Source: Actinomycetota bacterium (GTDB taxonomy: Bacteria > Actinomycetota > Actinomycetes > Propionibacteriales > Propionibacteriaceae). Taken from it: 64,000 nucleotides of DNA. Where the stretch lies: assembly GCA_020161015.1 (NCBI GenBank), contig JAIUOT010000063.1, positions 1 through 64,000 on the forward strand. The letters are read 5' to 3'. The notes under the pieces are model-generated. The model made no database searches. It had not been told where the DNA came from and was given only the letters and a program-made list of their open reading frames with translations. Positions 18,223 to 27,235 of the stretch are shown here, one piece after another. Position numbers and translations under genes: made by a program. The first letter of the stretch is position 1. Each line of letters starts with the position of its first letter.

Positions 18223-19574
18223 GACCGGTCCTTTCGGATGATCGACAGTGCTTCGTCACGCAGGGCCGCGACGGTACCGGCGTCCCTCGCCTCGACGTTG
18301 AGCCGCAGCAGCGGCTCGGTGTTCGACTCGCGGACGCTCACCCACCAGTCAACGCTGGTGACCAGCAGCCCGTCCACCCAGCTCACCTCCCCGCGCCCGG
18401 CGAACGCCTCCGCGACCTCGGCCATGGCGGCCTTCGGGTCGCTGACCGTGCTGTTGATCTCGCCGGACGCCGCGTACTGCGGCAGCTCGGCGGCGAGGGC
18501 GGACATCGGGCGTCCCGACCGGCCCACCAGCGCGAGCACGTGGAGCGCGGCCAGCATGCCGGTGTCGGCACCCCAGAAGTCGCGGAAGTAGTAGTGCGCG
18601 GAGTGCTCACCGCCGAAGATCGCGTGGTGGGCGGCCATCACCGCCTTCATCTTCGTGTGGCCGACGGCGCTCGTGGCGAGTGTCCCGCCGGCGGCGGCCA
18701 CCACCTCGCCGACCGTCCGGGAGGTGATGGTGTTCACCACGATCGTCCCGCCGGGCTCGCGCGCGAGCTCGGCCCGGGCGATCAGCGCGGTGACCACGGA
18801 GGGGCTCACCACCTCTCCCCGCTCGTCGATGATGAAGCAGCGGTCGGCGTCGCCGTCGAAGACGAGGGCGAGGTCGGCCCCGTGCTCACGGACGGCGCGC
18901 TGGGCGTCCACCAGGTTCTCCGGCTCGAGCGGGTTCGGCGGGTGGTTGGGGAAACTGCCGTCGAGGTCGGTGTAGAGCCCGATGATCTCCACGTCCAGCG
19001 GGCCGAGCACAGCGGGGGTGGTGTAGCCGGCCATGCCGTTGCCCGCGTCCACCACCACGGTGAGGCGCCGCAGGCCGGACAGGTCGACCAGGCCGTGCAG
19101 GTGGGCGGCGTAGGCGCCGAGCAGGTCGTCCTCGCGATACCCGCCGGGCCGGGCGACGGGGGGTAGTTCAACGTAGGACAGTTCGGTGATCCGGGCCATC
19201 AGCTCCGGGGTGATCGGCGCAGCGTCCGGCAGGCAGAACTTCACGCCGTTGTACGCGGCGGGGTTGTGGGACGCGGTGAACTGCACGCCCGGGAGGTGGG
19301 TGTGCCCCGAGGCGAACCACAGGCCGTCGGTGCTGGCCAGCCCGACGTCGAGGACGCTTGCACCCTGGCCGCGGGCCCCCTCGGCGAAGGCGAGGCTGAG
19401 TTCGCGGCCGCCGGCACGCATGTCGCGGCCCATCACGAACTCGCGTCCCTCGAGCCCGAAGGCTGCGGCGAAGGCCGCGCCGATGGCGCGGGCACCGTCG
19501 AGGTCCCACTCCGGATGCTCGCCGCTGATGACTCCGCGGATGTCGTTGGCCTTGAATACCTGGGGCTGGATCAC
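18219..19574 (-). CDS. manB: phosphomannomutase/phosphoglucomutase
   Basis: 451 residues. The phosphoserine loop is visible as VQFTASHNPAAYNGVKF (phospho-Ser in TASHNP), the metal-binding loop as LVFDGDADRCFIID, and the sugar-binding loop as GGEHSAHYYFRDFWGADTG. RESNTEPLLRLNVEA forms the phosphate-binding end of domain 4. It interconverts mannose-6-phosphate and mannose-1-phosphate (and probably the glucose pair), feeding ManC in this window. It is the first gene of the manB/Trm112-like/SIS unit. Gene order matches the mycobacterial manB region. Confidence 0.94.
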   Translation of the reverse strand: MIQPQVFKANDIRGVISGEHPEWDLDGARAIGAAFAAAFGLEGREFVMGRDMRAGGRELSLAFAEGARGQGASVLDVGLASTDGLWFASGHTHLPGVQFTASHNPAAYNGVKFCLPDAAPITPELMARITELSYVELPPVARPGGYREDDLLGAYAAHLHGLVDLSGLRRLTVVVDAGNGMAGYTTPAVLGPLDVEIIGLYTDLDGSFPNHPPNPLEPENLVDAQRAVREHGADLALVFDGDADRCFIIDERGEVVSPSVVTALIARAELAREPGGTIVVNTITSRTVGEVVAAAGGTLATSAVGHTKMKAVMAAHHAIFGGEHSAHYYFRDFWGADTGMLAALHVLALVGRSGRPMSALAAELPQYAASGEINSTVSDPKAAMAEVAEAFAGRGEVSWVDGLLVTSVDWWVSVRESNTEPLLRLNVEARDAGTVAALRDEALSIIRKDRS

Positions 19575-19644
19575 GCTGGTGAGCCTACCTGCCGGGGTCC
19601 CGCCGGGCCGCTCGCTCGCGCGCCGGACACTGGCAGGGGGAGGC

Positions 19645-19998
19645 TCAGTCGTCCTCGGGGTCGGCGAGCACGGCCAGGTGTCCCTTGCGCCGGGTGACCG
19701 CGGGCTGCACCGGTTCGGGCGGGCTGTCGGCCAGCCCTGCGCGGCGCACGGCGTCGGCCAGTGCCATCAGGTCGTCGGTGGACGCGCGCGGGCTGTCCAG
19801 GTCGCCCGGGAGCCGGATCACCTCCCAGCCACGGGGCACGCTGAGCCCGCGGGAGTGGGTGCGGCACAGGTCGTAGGTGCCCGGCTCGGTGCGCAGGGCC
19901 AGCGGCCCGACCACGGCCGTGGAGTCCGCGTAGACGAAGGTCAGCGTGGCCACGGCGGCCTCGGTGCACGCGGTCCGCGAGCAGCGCCGGTTGATCAC
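19645..19998 (-). CDS. DUF3499 family protein
   Basis: 117 residues starting INRRCSRTACTEAAVATLTFVYAD, with CSRTAC and YDLCRTH providing three Cys and a His likely to bind zinc, as in other DUF3499 proteins. The C-terminal half is less ordered and acidic. The family is conserved in actinobacteria between manB and a zincin-like gene (Rv3258c position in M. tuberculosis). No function is known. It is divergent from the zincin-like gene with 99 bp between them. Confidence 0.85.
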   Translation of the reverse strand: MINRRCSRTACTEAAVATLTFVYADSTAVVGPLALRTEPGTYDLCRTHSRGLSVPRGWEVIRLPGDLDSPRASTDDLMALADAVRRAGLADSPPEPVQPAVTRRKGHLAVLADPEDD

Positions 19999-20097
19999 GA
20001 CGCCACGTTACCGTCGGGCCTGCGCGGTTCCCGGGAGCCGCGGCGGTGTGGCGAACCGCCTGCCACCGGCCGCCCCGCGGCTGGGTAGGGTGGCCCC

Positions 20098-20538
20098 ATG
20101 AGGCGAAGGGAGCGACACGGACGCGGCCTGCGCGGCCCCCTGGCCGCCCCCAACCCGTTCACCGGGGCGCCCGTCCCGCTGCGGCAGCACACGCGTGGTG
20201 CGGAGTTCTTCACCGCCTGCGTGCGCGCGTCCGTCGCCCGCACCGCACGGTCGTGCCCGCGGTCGCTCGTCGGGATCGACGTCGGCTTCGAGGAGGTCCC
20301 GGGCAACCTCGACGGCTGGCAGAGCGCCCGTGTGCCGCTCGCCGCGGCCGTGCCGGCCGGCCCCGGCCGCAACGGCCAGGTGGTGCTGTTCCGCCGTCCG
20401 CTGGAGCACCGGGCGACGTCGCGCTCGGAGCTGCGCCGGCTGGTGCACCGGGCACTTCTGGAGCAGCTGTCGGCGCTCACCGGCATCCCCGTGGACGAGC
20501 TCGACCCGTCCGCCGGTGACCCGGACGACGAGGACTGA
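20098..20538 (+). CDS. zincin-like metallopeptidase-family protein without visible HExxH
   Basis: 146 residues. The segment VGIDVGFEEVPGNL and the C-terminal helix RRLVHRALLEQLSALTGIPVDELDP match the small actinobacterial zincin-like family occupying the Rv3259 position. The expected HExxH metal motif is not present; the corresponding helix reads VHRALLEQL. Peptidase activity is therefore doubtful, and this may be a degenerate or structural member. The N-terminus is basic (RRRERHGRGLRG) and the C-terminus acidic (DPDDED). It is divergent from DUF3499 and convergent with DUF5719. Confidence 0.7.
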   Translation: MRRRERHGRGLRGPLAAPNPFTGAPVPLRQHTRGAEFFTACVRASVARTARSCPRSLVGIDVGFEEVPGNLDGWQSARVPLAAAVPAGPGRNGQVVLFRRPLEHRATSRSELRRLVHRALLEQLSALTGIPVDELDPSAGDPDDED

Positions 20539-20559
20539 CGCCACTGGTCGGCCCGGGGG

Positions 20560-21927
20560 TCAGCTGCCCGCGTGCGGGTCGAAGACCACCGGCACCTCTG
20601 TACGGTTGCCCCCGGCCGCGAGGTCCAGCACGGCGAGGCCGCGGACCTTGCCCAGCTTCTCGGTGCTGACGATCGCCCCGCGCAGGTCGCCGGCGGCCGT
20701 CTGCACGCGCACCACCGTCGCGGCCGCCTTCGGCAGCGGCACCTCGAGGATCGCGCCGGCGGGGACCGTGACGTCCGTCGGGGCGCCGGGCTCCGCTCCG
20801 GTTCCCGTGGCGAGCGTCACCACGGCGTCGGACGCCCCCGGGTTGGCGAGCTGGAGGACGGTGGCCGCCCCGCGTCCCAGCGCGACCGGCCACACCGAAT
20901 CCTGCGGCAGCGGCGGCAGCGCGGCGGTGTACGCGGGGTCGCGGCGGGCGTCGCCGCCACCGGTGTCGAGCCACACCGCCGCGGCCACCGGCTGCGTCGC
21001 GGTGATCCGCAGCGCCGCCGGGCGCGCGTCCAGGCCCGCCTGGAGGTCGACGGTGCGCGTCGTCTCCGGCGGCACCTCCACCTGCTCGACGCCGACGAGG
21101 TCTGCCGGGCCGTCGGTGGTGAGGCTGCTGACGGCGACGGTCGCGGTGCGGTCGCCCGGGTTCGTCAGCACCAGCGAGCGGGTGCCCTCGCCCGAGGGGA
21201 TCCCTGGCACGACCAGGTCGGTGGCCGGCGCGACGGTCGCGGGGAGCCAGTCGGCGCCGAGCGGCACGTCCAGCTGCCAGGTGCGCTGTCGGACGAAGGC
21301 GGCGACGCGGCCGTCGCCGCTGCTCACCCGCAGCGTGATCGGCCCGGGGACGCGGTCGAGGCCTCCCAGCGAGATCGTCTCGACGGCGTTGCCGTCCACC
21401 AGCACGCCGCGCGGGGCCGTGATCCGTCCGTCGGCCCCGTAGGCGAGCACGTCCACCGACGCCTGGGAGCCGTCGAGGTTGGCGACCACGACCTCCGACT
21501 GCGCGATGGTGCGGATGTCCGCACCGGCGAACCAGTGGTCGGTCGACGGCGCGAGGCAGGCCGCGGCCGAGAGCCCGCGGTCGGGACCCGTGGCCGCGGC
21601 GACGACCGTGGTGGCGCCGAAGGGTGCCGGCATCAGCGCCGACACGCGCACCGGGGCACCGGGGGCGTCCACCACGTGCAGCCCGGAGGCGTCCGTGGCC
21701 TTCGCCGGGTCGGTGACCGGGGCGGTGCGCAGGCCGGGCCCGGTCGCCGTGGCGGCGACCCGCACCGCGCCCGTTGCCGAGGCGAAGCCGGGGCAGACGA
21801 CGGACGACCGCGTCTCTGTCGCCGCGAAAGGAGTCTCCGGAAGCGGCGGGGGGCCGGCGAGCGCCGAGGCGGTGGTCGCCAGGGCGAGGACGGCCACGAC
21901 GGCGCCGGGCCCGATCCAGCGGTTCAC
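20560..21927 (-). CDS. DUF5719 family exported protein
   Basis: 455 residues from GTG 21927. The N-terminal hydrophobic segment (about 5-28, AVVAVLALATTASALAG) is a signal anchor or signal peptide. The rest is built of repeated beta-sandwich-like segments with LTNPGDRTATVAVS and LQLANPGASDAVVTLAT, typical of DUF5719. Its start overlaps the stop of the upstream glycosyltransferase by 4 bp (GTGA), so the two are translationally coupled. This pairing is common in actinobacteria and suggests a shared role in export or assembly of a surface polysaccharide, although no activity is known. Confidence 0.82.
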   Translation of the reverse strand: MNRWIGPGAVVAVLALATTASALAGPPPLPETPFAATETRSSVVCPGFASATGAVRVAATATGPGLRTAPVTDPAKATDASGLHVVDAPGAPVRVSALMPAPFGATTVVAAATGPDRGLSAAACLAPSTDHWFAGADIRTIAQSEVVVANLDGSQASVDVLAYGADGRITAPRGVLVDGNAVETISLGGLDRVPGPITLRVSSGDGRVAAFVRQRTWQLDVPLGADWLPATVAPATDLVVPGIPSGEGTRSLVLTNPGDRTATVAVSSLTTDGPADLVGVEQVEVPPETTRTVDLQAGLDARPAALRITATQPVAAAVWLDTGGGDARRDPAYTAALPPLPQDSVWPVALGRGAATVLQLANPGASDAVVTLATGTGAEPGAPTDVTVPAGAILEVPLPKAAATVVRVQTAAGDLRGAIVSTEKLGKVRGLAVLDLAAGGNRTEVPVVFDPHAGS

Positions 21928-24872
21928 GACGCACCTCCCGCGGCGCGGCGCGGGCCGCTGTCCTCACTCCGGCGCCGCACCGACGGCGCGGCCATGATCG
22001 CCAGCAGGACGAGGCCGGCCAGTTGCACCCACAGCCACCACGCCGCGCCGTCGCGCAGCCGGTAGTCCAGGGGGCCGGACGCGGCGCCCACGGCGAACTG
22101 CGTCCCCGGCTCGCCACCGGGGGCCCGCTCCAGCCGGCTGGCGCCGACGCTCACCTCCCACCGGTCGTCCGGGGGCTCGGCGAGGCGCAGCAGCCGGTCG
22201 GGGGCGCCCGGCGCGACCACCGCGCCCTGCCCCACCGGCACCCTCGACTCCTGGCCGGTGACGACCGCGATCGCCGAGTCGGGCACCGGCCACACGAACT
22301 GGGTGGCGTCACCGGTGCCCAGGCCGAGGCCGGGCACGCTGTTGATCGCCAGCCGCTGGCCTGCGTCCCCACCGGTGAGGGTCACGTACGACACGCCGAG
22401 GGTGACGAGGTCGGGCAGCAGCTGGTCGTCCGCGCTGTCGCCGACGAGCCGCGCGGCCACCGAGGCGGCCAGCTGCTTGGCGGCAGGGTCTCCGCCGAAG
22501 GCCGTGCCGCGCTCGGCGTCGCCGAGCCGGGCGAAGTCGCCCTCGAGCAGGGCCCAGCGCACCGTCCCCTCCCCGGCGACGAGGGCGAGCGTGCGACCCG
22601 GGGTGTCGGAGAGCTGGGCGTTGCGGACGAAGGCCGGCACCCCGCCGACCGGCTGGCGCGTCACCCCCACCTGTCCCGCGACCACCCACCAGCCGGCACC
22701 GAGCAGCATCGCCGCGACGCAGACGACCGCGAGCCCGAGGCTGGCCAGGTGGCGGACGCCGAGGTCGTGGCCCTGGAGCTCGGTGGCGATCCCGTCGAGA
22801 CCAGCGCTCGCGGCCAGCACCAGCGCCCCGACCAGGGCCAGCTGCCATTCCAGCGCCTGCGGGCGCACCCAGGCGCCGGGCGGCACCTCGACGACCAGCC
22901 GGGTGAGGCCGAGCGCCACGAGGCCGGCAGCGCCCGCCCCCAGCAGTGCCCGGCCCGAGACCCCGGGACGGCGGACGGCGCCGGCGACGGCCGCGATCCA
23001 CAAGACGGTGAAGAAGGCGAGGGAGAGCCACAGCGGCGGCGAGCCGGCCAGGGTGCGGCCGAGCAGGACGTCCCACGGCTCCACCGCCGCGGACGGCGCG
23101 AGCTGGGCCTCGATGCCGGTGAGCAGGCGTCCCGGGTAGCGCAGGACGGTGGGCCCCCACGGACCGACGAGCAGCAGCAGCGGCGCGGCGAGCACCACGC
23201 CCCACTGCGCCCACGCGCGGGCGCGGCGCGCAGGAAGCGCGGTGAGGAGTGCTGCGGCGAGCCCCACCGCCCAGAACGCAGGGACGAGGGCACAGGCCAG
23301 CAGCATCCAGAAGGCGACCGCGCCGGCGCGACGCCAGCTCCACCCACCGTCCGCGAGCCACAGCCAGCAGCTGTACCCCAGCATGGGCAGCAGGACGGAG
23401 GTGGCGGCCAGCCCGAAGGCGCCGGCGTTCAGCCCTCCGAGGAGGGCCGGCGCGAGCGCGTACCCGAGCGCGCCGAGACCGGCGAGCCTCCGGTCGGCGA
23501 CCACCTGTCGCAGCAGCCGGAAGGCCATCAGCCAGGCCAGCGGCACGGCCAGCAGGAACGTGGCGGTGACCAGCCACTCCGGGCGCCCGAGGGTGACCAG
23601 CGAGAACAGCGACGCCAGGCCGGCCCACGGCGCGCCGGAGACGTGCGCCGACCCTGGCACCGGGGACAGGTAGGAGGCCAGCAGGCCGGTCCAGTCGTCC
23701 GGCGCGGCGAGCAGCTGCGGCCCGGTGAGCGAGCCCGTGCCGAACACCGTCCGGGCAGCAGCGAGCGCTGCGGCGCAGAGCACCAGCACGCCGGTGGCGG
23801 CGAGCGGCAGCCGGTAGCGCACGTCGCCGGTGGCGGCGAAGTCGTCGCCGGTCATCTCGTCCAGGCTCACCCCGCTGCCGCGACCGGTGAAGGTCTGCAC
23901 CCACTCCACCAGGCGCGCGGCGACCTGCTCGGCCCCCCGCTGCACCCCGGCCCACCGGCCCGGACGCAGCCGGCGGGTCGCCTGGCGGGCCGCGGGCGTG
24001 ATCGGCAGTGCGGCCAGCCGGTCGGTCACCGAGTGCCGCAGGCTGCGTCCCCCCAGCCAGCGTCCGAGGCCCCGCACCTCCTCGGAGGCCCGTTCCGGGT
24101 CCTTGCCGAGCAGGTAGCCCAGGGCGGTGAGCAGGGTCACCACGACGAGGCGCGCGGAGGTGAGCCAGCGCCGCGCCGCGCGCGTGTTGCCCGCGACGAG
24201 CGCGAGACCCGCGGCACGCTCGTCCGCCGGGTCGTCGGCGCGGGAGTGGTCCACCACATGCGCCTCGGGGTCGGCCAGTACGCGGTAGCCGGCGAGGTTC
24301 GCCCGCCAGCCGAGATCGAGGCCCTGGTGGCTGCGGGGAAGCTCGGGGTTGAGCCCGCCGAGGAAGCGCCAGGCGTCCCCGCGCACCAGCAGCCCGCCCA
24401 GCGGGACGCCGAGCGCGGGCACCGCGCCGAGCTGGCCCTGGTAGAGCTCCCCGGGTTCGGTGAGCGGACGCAGCCGCCCGCTGCCGCTGATGGTCTGGGC
24501 CCAGTCGCGCACCAGCGTCCCCGCCCCACGACGCCGCGGCTCGATCAGCAACGCCCCCACGACGGCGGCCGACGGATCGCGCCGCACGCGCTCGAGCAGG
24601 GCGGCGAGGGCACCGGGAGCGGGCTCGGTCTCGTCCGGGAGGAGCCAGAACCAGTCGCCGTCCGCATCGGGGGCGAGGTCGTCCACCACGTCCTCGACGA
24701 CGACGTCCGAGGCCTCCACCGCCGCCCGGCAGCGGGCCGCGGACGGCTCACCGGCGACGGGGAGGATCGCCGCCACGACGTGGAAGGCGCTGTAGTCGGC
24801 GGGAGCCTCGTGGTCGATGGTGTGCAACCAGGCCCAGGGGTCCTCACCGGACTCGACACTGCCCTCGCTCAC
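21924..24872 (-). CDS. large multi-pass membrane glycosyltransferase (GT2-type N-terminus)
   Basis: 982 residues. GTG 24872 is chosen because a GGAAAGG box lies six bases upstream; GTG 24878 is too close to it. Residues about 1-290 form a GT-A, family-2-like domain (DGDWFWLLPDETEPAPG carries the metal-binding acidic residues; LRNxGxGLDLGWR-like SHQGLDLGWRANLAGYRV follows). Residues about 330-960 contain a long series of membrane helices. Such proteins are thought to use polyprenyl- or nucleotide-activated sugars to build surface glycans. Coupled to DUF5719 and just downstream of whiB, it belongs to the envelope gene block. The donor and acceptor are unknown. Confidence 0.85.
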   Translation of the reverse strand: MSEGSVESGEDPWAWLHTIDHEAPADYSAFHVVAAILPVAGEPSAARCRAAVEASDVVVEDVVDDLAPDADGDWFWLLPDETEPAPGALAALLERVRRDPSAAVVGALLIEPRRRGAGTLVRDWAQTISGSGRLRPLTEPGELYQGQLGAVPALGVPLGGLLVRGDAWRFLGGLNPELPRSHQGLDLGWRANLAGYRVLADPEAHVVDHSRADDPADERAAGLALVAGNTRAARRWLTSARLVVVTLLTALGYLLGKDPERASEEVRGLGRWLGGRSLRHSVTDRLAALPITPAARQATRRLRPGRWAGVQRGAEQVAARLVEWVQTFTGRGSGVSLDEMTGDDFAATGDVRYRLPLAATGVLVLCAAALAAARTVFGTGSLTGPQLLAAPDDWTGLLASYLSPVPGSAHVSGAPWAGLASLFSLVTLGRPEWLVTATFLLAVPLAWLMAFRLLRQVVADRRLAGLGALGYALAPALLGGLNAGAFGLAATSVLLPMLGYSCWLWLADGGWSWRRAGAVAFWMLLACALVPAFWAVGLAAALLTALPARRARAWAQWGVVLAAPLLLLVGPWGPTVLRYPGRLLTGIEAQLAPSAAVEPWDVLLGRTLAGSPPLWLSLAFFTVLWIAAVAGAVRRPGVSGRALLGAGAAGLVALGLTRLVVEVPPGAWVRPQALEWQLALVGALVLAASAGLDGIATELQGHDLGVRHLASLGLAVVCVAAMLLGAGWWVVAGQVGVTRQPVGGVPAFVRNAQLSDTPGRTLALVAGEGTVRWALLEGDFARLGDAERGTAFGGDPAAKQLAASVAARLVGDSADDQLLPDLVTLGVSYVTLTGGDAGQRLAINSVPGLGLGTGDATQFVWPVPDSAIAVVTGQESRVPVGQGAVVAPGAPDRLLRLAEPPDDRWEVSVGASRLERAPGGEPGTQFAVGAASGPLDYRLRDGAAWWLWVQLAGLVLLAIMAAPSVRRRSEDSGPRRAAGGAS

Positions 24873-24948
24873 GCACACCCTTTCCGGAAGATCGGCTCGA
24901 CCGGAGGCACAGCCTACCGCCGGGGCACGGGCACGCCCCCGGGACGGG

Positions 24949-25209
24949 TCAGATCGCGCGCTTCTTGAGGCGGCGGCGCTCGCGCTCGCTGAGCCCGCCC
25001 CAGATGCCGAACCGCTCATCGTTGGACAGGGCGTACTCGAGGCACTCGGACCGGACGTCGCAGGAGAGGCAGACCTTCTTGGCCTCCCGCGTGGAACCGC
25101 CCTTCTCGGGGAAGAAGGCCTCCGGATCCGTCTGGGCGCAGAGAGCGCGGTCCTGCCAGCCGAGGACGCCCTCGGCGTCCGGCTCCGTGACCAGGAACAG
25201 TTCCTGCAT
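24949..25209 (-). CDS. whiB2: WhiB family iron-sulfur transcriptional regulator (WhiB2/WhmD-like)
   Basis: 86 residues with the four Fe-S Cys at 24, 47, 50 and 56 (C-x22-C-x2-C-x5-C), the GIWGG turn at 68-72 and the basic DNA-binding tail RERRRLKKRAI. Its neighbourhood (manB, DUF3499 and a zincin-like gene on one side, manC and LCP on the other) is that of WhiB2/WhmD, a regulator of septation and cell division in actinobacteria. It binds a [4Fe-4S] cluster and the primary sigma factor by family knowledge. A likely promoter is at 25264-25293. The symbol rests on synteny and similarity, not on experiment. Confidence 0.9.
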   Translation of the reverse strand: MQELFLVTEPDAEGVLGWQDRALCAQTDPEAFFPEKGGSTREAKKVCLSCDVRSECLEYALSNDERFGIWGGLSERERRRLKKRAI

Positions 25210-25263
25210 GCGACCAACTCCTCGACCCAGCCCGCCCGAAAAAGCGCGAACTACTTGAAGAGA

Positions 25264-25293
25264 ATTACACGCCTGTCATTCACGATAAGTCAA
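25264..25293 (-). promoter_or_regulatory. predicted sigma70-type promoter of whiB
   Basis: Reading the minus strand, TTGACT (25293-25288) and TGTAAT (25269-25264) are separated by 18 bp and lie about 55 bp upstream of the whiB ATG. This AT-rich patch stands out sharply from the surrounding GC-rich sequence. The remaining spacer up to 25357 shows no gene. Confidence 0.55.
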
Positions 25294-25357
25294 CCCCGGT
25301 GGGCTACCATTCGGCCCCCGGTCGCCCGGTCCCCCGAACGGGGGACCCCGGCCGCGT

Positions 25358-26038
25358 TCACTGCCCCGCGGGCTCGTCCCGGGCCGCCGGTGCGGCCTCG
25401 TCGCGGAAGATCGGGGCCTCCTCGCCGGACGGCATCCGGGTCGCCCCCGGCGCGCCGGCGGCAGCCTCGTCCGCGGTGCGCCACACGGCGCCGGCGGCCT
25501 CGCCACGCTGCCAGGTGGTGCGCGGCTCGGTCGCCGCAGGGAGCTCGCCGGCCGTGTCCTCCGCCTCCTCCGGCGCAGGCAGCGCGAGCGGCGCGGTGTC
25601 GATGCGCCCCGCGTTCACCCCGCTCAGCAGCACCCACAGCGAGCCCGCGGCGATGCCCTTCAGGATCAGGTCGAGCAGCGCGCCCACGATCTCCAGCACG
25701 CGCCCCAGCGCGTTGTCCGCGGCCGCCGCGCCGAGTGCGTAGCTGACCAGCGTCAGAATCACCCCGATGGTCAGCACCCACGCCGCCACCAGGGTGAGCG
25801 TGCGGGCGTGCCGGGTCGCGGGGGCGATGAAGAAGCACGTGCAGACGAGGACGATCACGGCGACCAGCAGTGAGATGTTCATCAGCGAGCCGCCGATGGC
25901 CTGGAACGCCTCGAACGGCGGGACGGCCTGCTGCACCTGGAGCACCAGCTGCACGATCCCGAGGACCAGGTTGGCCGCGACGAGCGCGATCAGGATCCAG
26001 GCCAGTGGCTCGCGGATCCGCTTCAGGTTCTCGATCAT
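25358..26038 (-). CDS. hypothetical multi-pass membrane protein with Ala/Glu-rich tail
   Basis: 226 residues. Four hydrophobic stretches (about 12-33, 48-73, 80-102 and 112-140) form a membrane domain, followed by a disordered, acidic, Ala/Pro-rich C-terminal tail of about 80 residues. I do not recognise a family. It lies between whiB and manC on the same strand, with 87 bp to manC, where mycobacteria instead carry fbiA/fbiB. It begins MIENLKRIREPLAWILIALVA, so the N-terminus is probably cytosolic. No function is proposed. Confidence 0.72.
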   Translation of the reverse strand: MIENLKRIREPLAWILIALVAANLVLGIVQLVLQVQQAVPPFEAFQAIGGSLMNISLLVAVIVLVCTCFFIAPATRHARTLTLVAAWVLTIGVILTLVSYALGAAAADNALGRVLEIVGALLDLILKGIAAGSLWVLLSGVNAGRIDTAPLALPAPEEAEDTAGELPAATEPRTTWQRGEAAGAVWRTADEAAAGAPGATRMPSGEEAPIFRDEAAPAARDEPAGQ

Positions 26039-26125
26039 GCTCAGGTTCCTCCCAGGGGTGCACCGGCCAGCCTAGCCAGCCGGGCGCCTGCGGTCGCTCC
26101 GCCCGCTACCGGCCGGACGTCCCGC

Positions 26126-27202
26126 TCACGCGAACTGCGGCCCGGCCTGCAGCGTGACCGCGGCGACCAGTTCCTTGATCCGCTCGGCGTCCTCCGCGCG
26201 TGCCACCAGCGTCGCGGACGGCGTCCGCACGACCACGAGCCCGCTCACGCCGAGCAGCGCGACCACCGAGCCGTCGTCGTCGTTGACCACGACGTTGTCC
26301 GCGGCGTCGATCGACACGCTCAGTCCCGACACGGCGTTCCCCGCGGCGTCGGTGCCAAGGATCTCGGCCAGGCTCTGGTAGCCGCCGACGTCACGCCAGG
26401 AGACCGGCAGCGCGACCGCTGCGACGTGCGCGCTGCCGTGGCCGGCCGACACCGGCTCCATCACGCCGTAGTCGACGGAGGTCCTGGCGAGGCCGGGGAA
26501 GATCTGCGCGAGCCGGTCGGGGTGCTCGGCGAGCTCCGTGATCGACGCGTGGGTGGCGGGGAGCAGCAGCCGCAGCTGCTCCAGCAGGGTGGCCGCACGC
26601 CACACGAACATGCCGGAGTTCCACCAGTACTCGCCGGAGGCGAGGTACCCCTCTGCCACCTCGCGCGCGGGCTTCTCGGCGAAGTCGAGCACGGCATGGG
26701 CACCCTCGAAGCCGGGCAGGGCCGCCCCGCGGTGCAGGTAGCCGTAGCCGGTGTGCGGGCTGGTCGGCACCACGCCGAGGGTGACGAGCACGGACGGGTC
26801 CGCCTCGGCCACGGCGTAGGCGGTGTCGAGGCAGCCGGCGAACACGTCCACCGGCTCGATCACCTGGTCGGCGGAGACCTGCGCGATCACCGCGTCCGGG
26901 TCGAGCCGGTGCAGGACGGCCGCGGGCCAGGCGACGGCGTTGAGCGAGTCGCGTCCCACCGGCTCGCCGAGGATGTTGCCCGCGGGCAGTTCCGGGAGTT
27001 GCGCGGCGACCACGTCGGCGTACGCAGCCCCGGTGACCACCCACACCCGCTCGGCGGGGACGGAGGCCAGCGAGCGCTCGAAGGCGAGCCGCAGCAGGCT
27101 CTTCCCGCCGACCAGCGGCAGCAGCTGCTTGGGCGTTCCCTGCCGGGACAGCGGCCACAACCGCGTCCCGGACCCACCGGCCATGATCACGACATATCGC
27201 AC
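26126..27202 (-). CDS. manC: mannose-1-phosphate guanylyltransferase
   Basis: 358 residues from GTG 27202, giving the canonical start RYVVIMAGGSGTRLWPLSR; ATG 27229 is an alternative. Further signatures are PKQLLPLVGG, TGYGYLHRG, FAEKPAREVAEGYL and YWWNSGMFVWRA. It makes GDP-mannose from GTP and mannose-1-phosphate in the cytosol and so continues the ManB pathway. GDP-mannose feeds mannolipids and glycans of the actinobacterial envelope. It lacks the extra isomerase domain of type II PMI/GMP enzymes. It is divergent from the TIGR03089 gene. Confidence 0.95.
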   Translation of the reverse strand: MRYVVIMAGGSGTRLWPLSRQGTPKQLLPLVGGKSLLRLAFERSLASVPAERVWVVTGAAYADVVAAQLPELPAGNILGEPVGRDSLNAVAWPAAVLHRLDPDAVIAQVSADQVIEPVDVFAGCLDTAYAVAEADPSVLVTLGVVPTSPHTGYGYLHRGAALPGFEGAHAVLDFAEKPAREVAEGYLASGEYWWNSGMFVWRAATLLEQLRLLLPATHASITELAEHPDRLAQIFPGLARTSVDYGVMEPVSAGHGSAHVAAVALPVSWRDVGGYQSLAEILGTDAAGNAVSGLSVSIDAADNVVVNDDDGSVVALLGVSGLVVVRTPSATLVARAEDAERIKELVAAVTLQAGPQFA

Positions 27203-27235
27203 GCCTCGAGGGTAGGGCACGCCTACCATGACCGG

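Noticed and set aside
21774-24968. Open frame of 1064 codons opposite the membrane glycosyltransferase
   Set aside because: Pure antisense artefact; the minus-strand frame has coherent helices and an overlapping partner gene.
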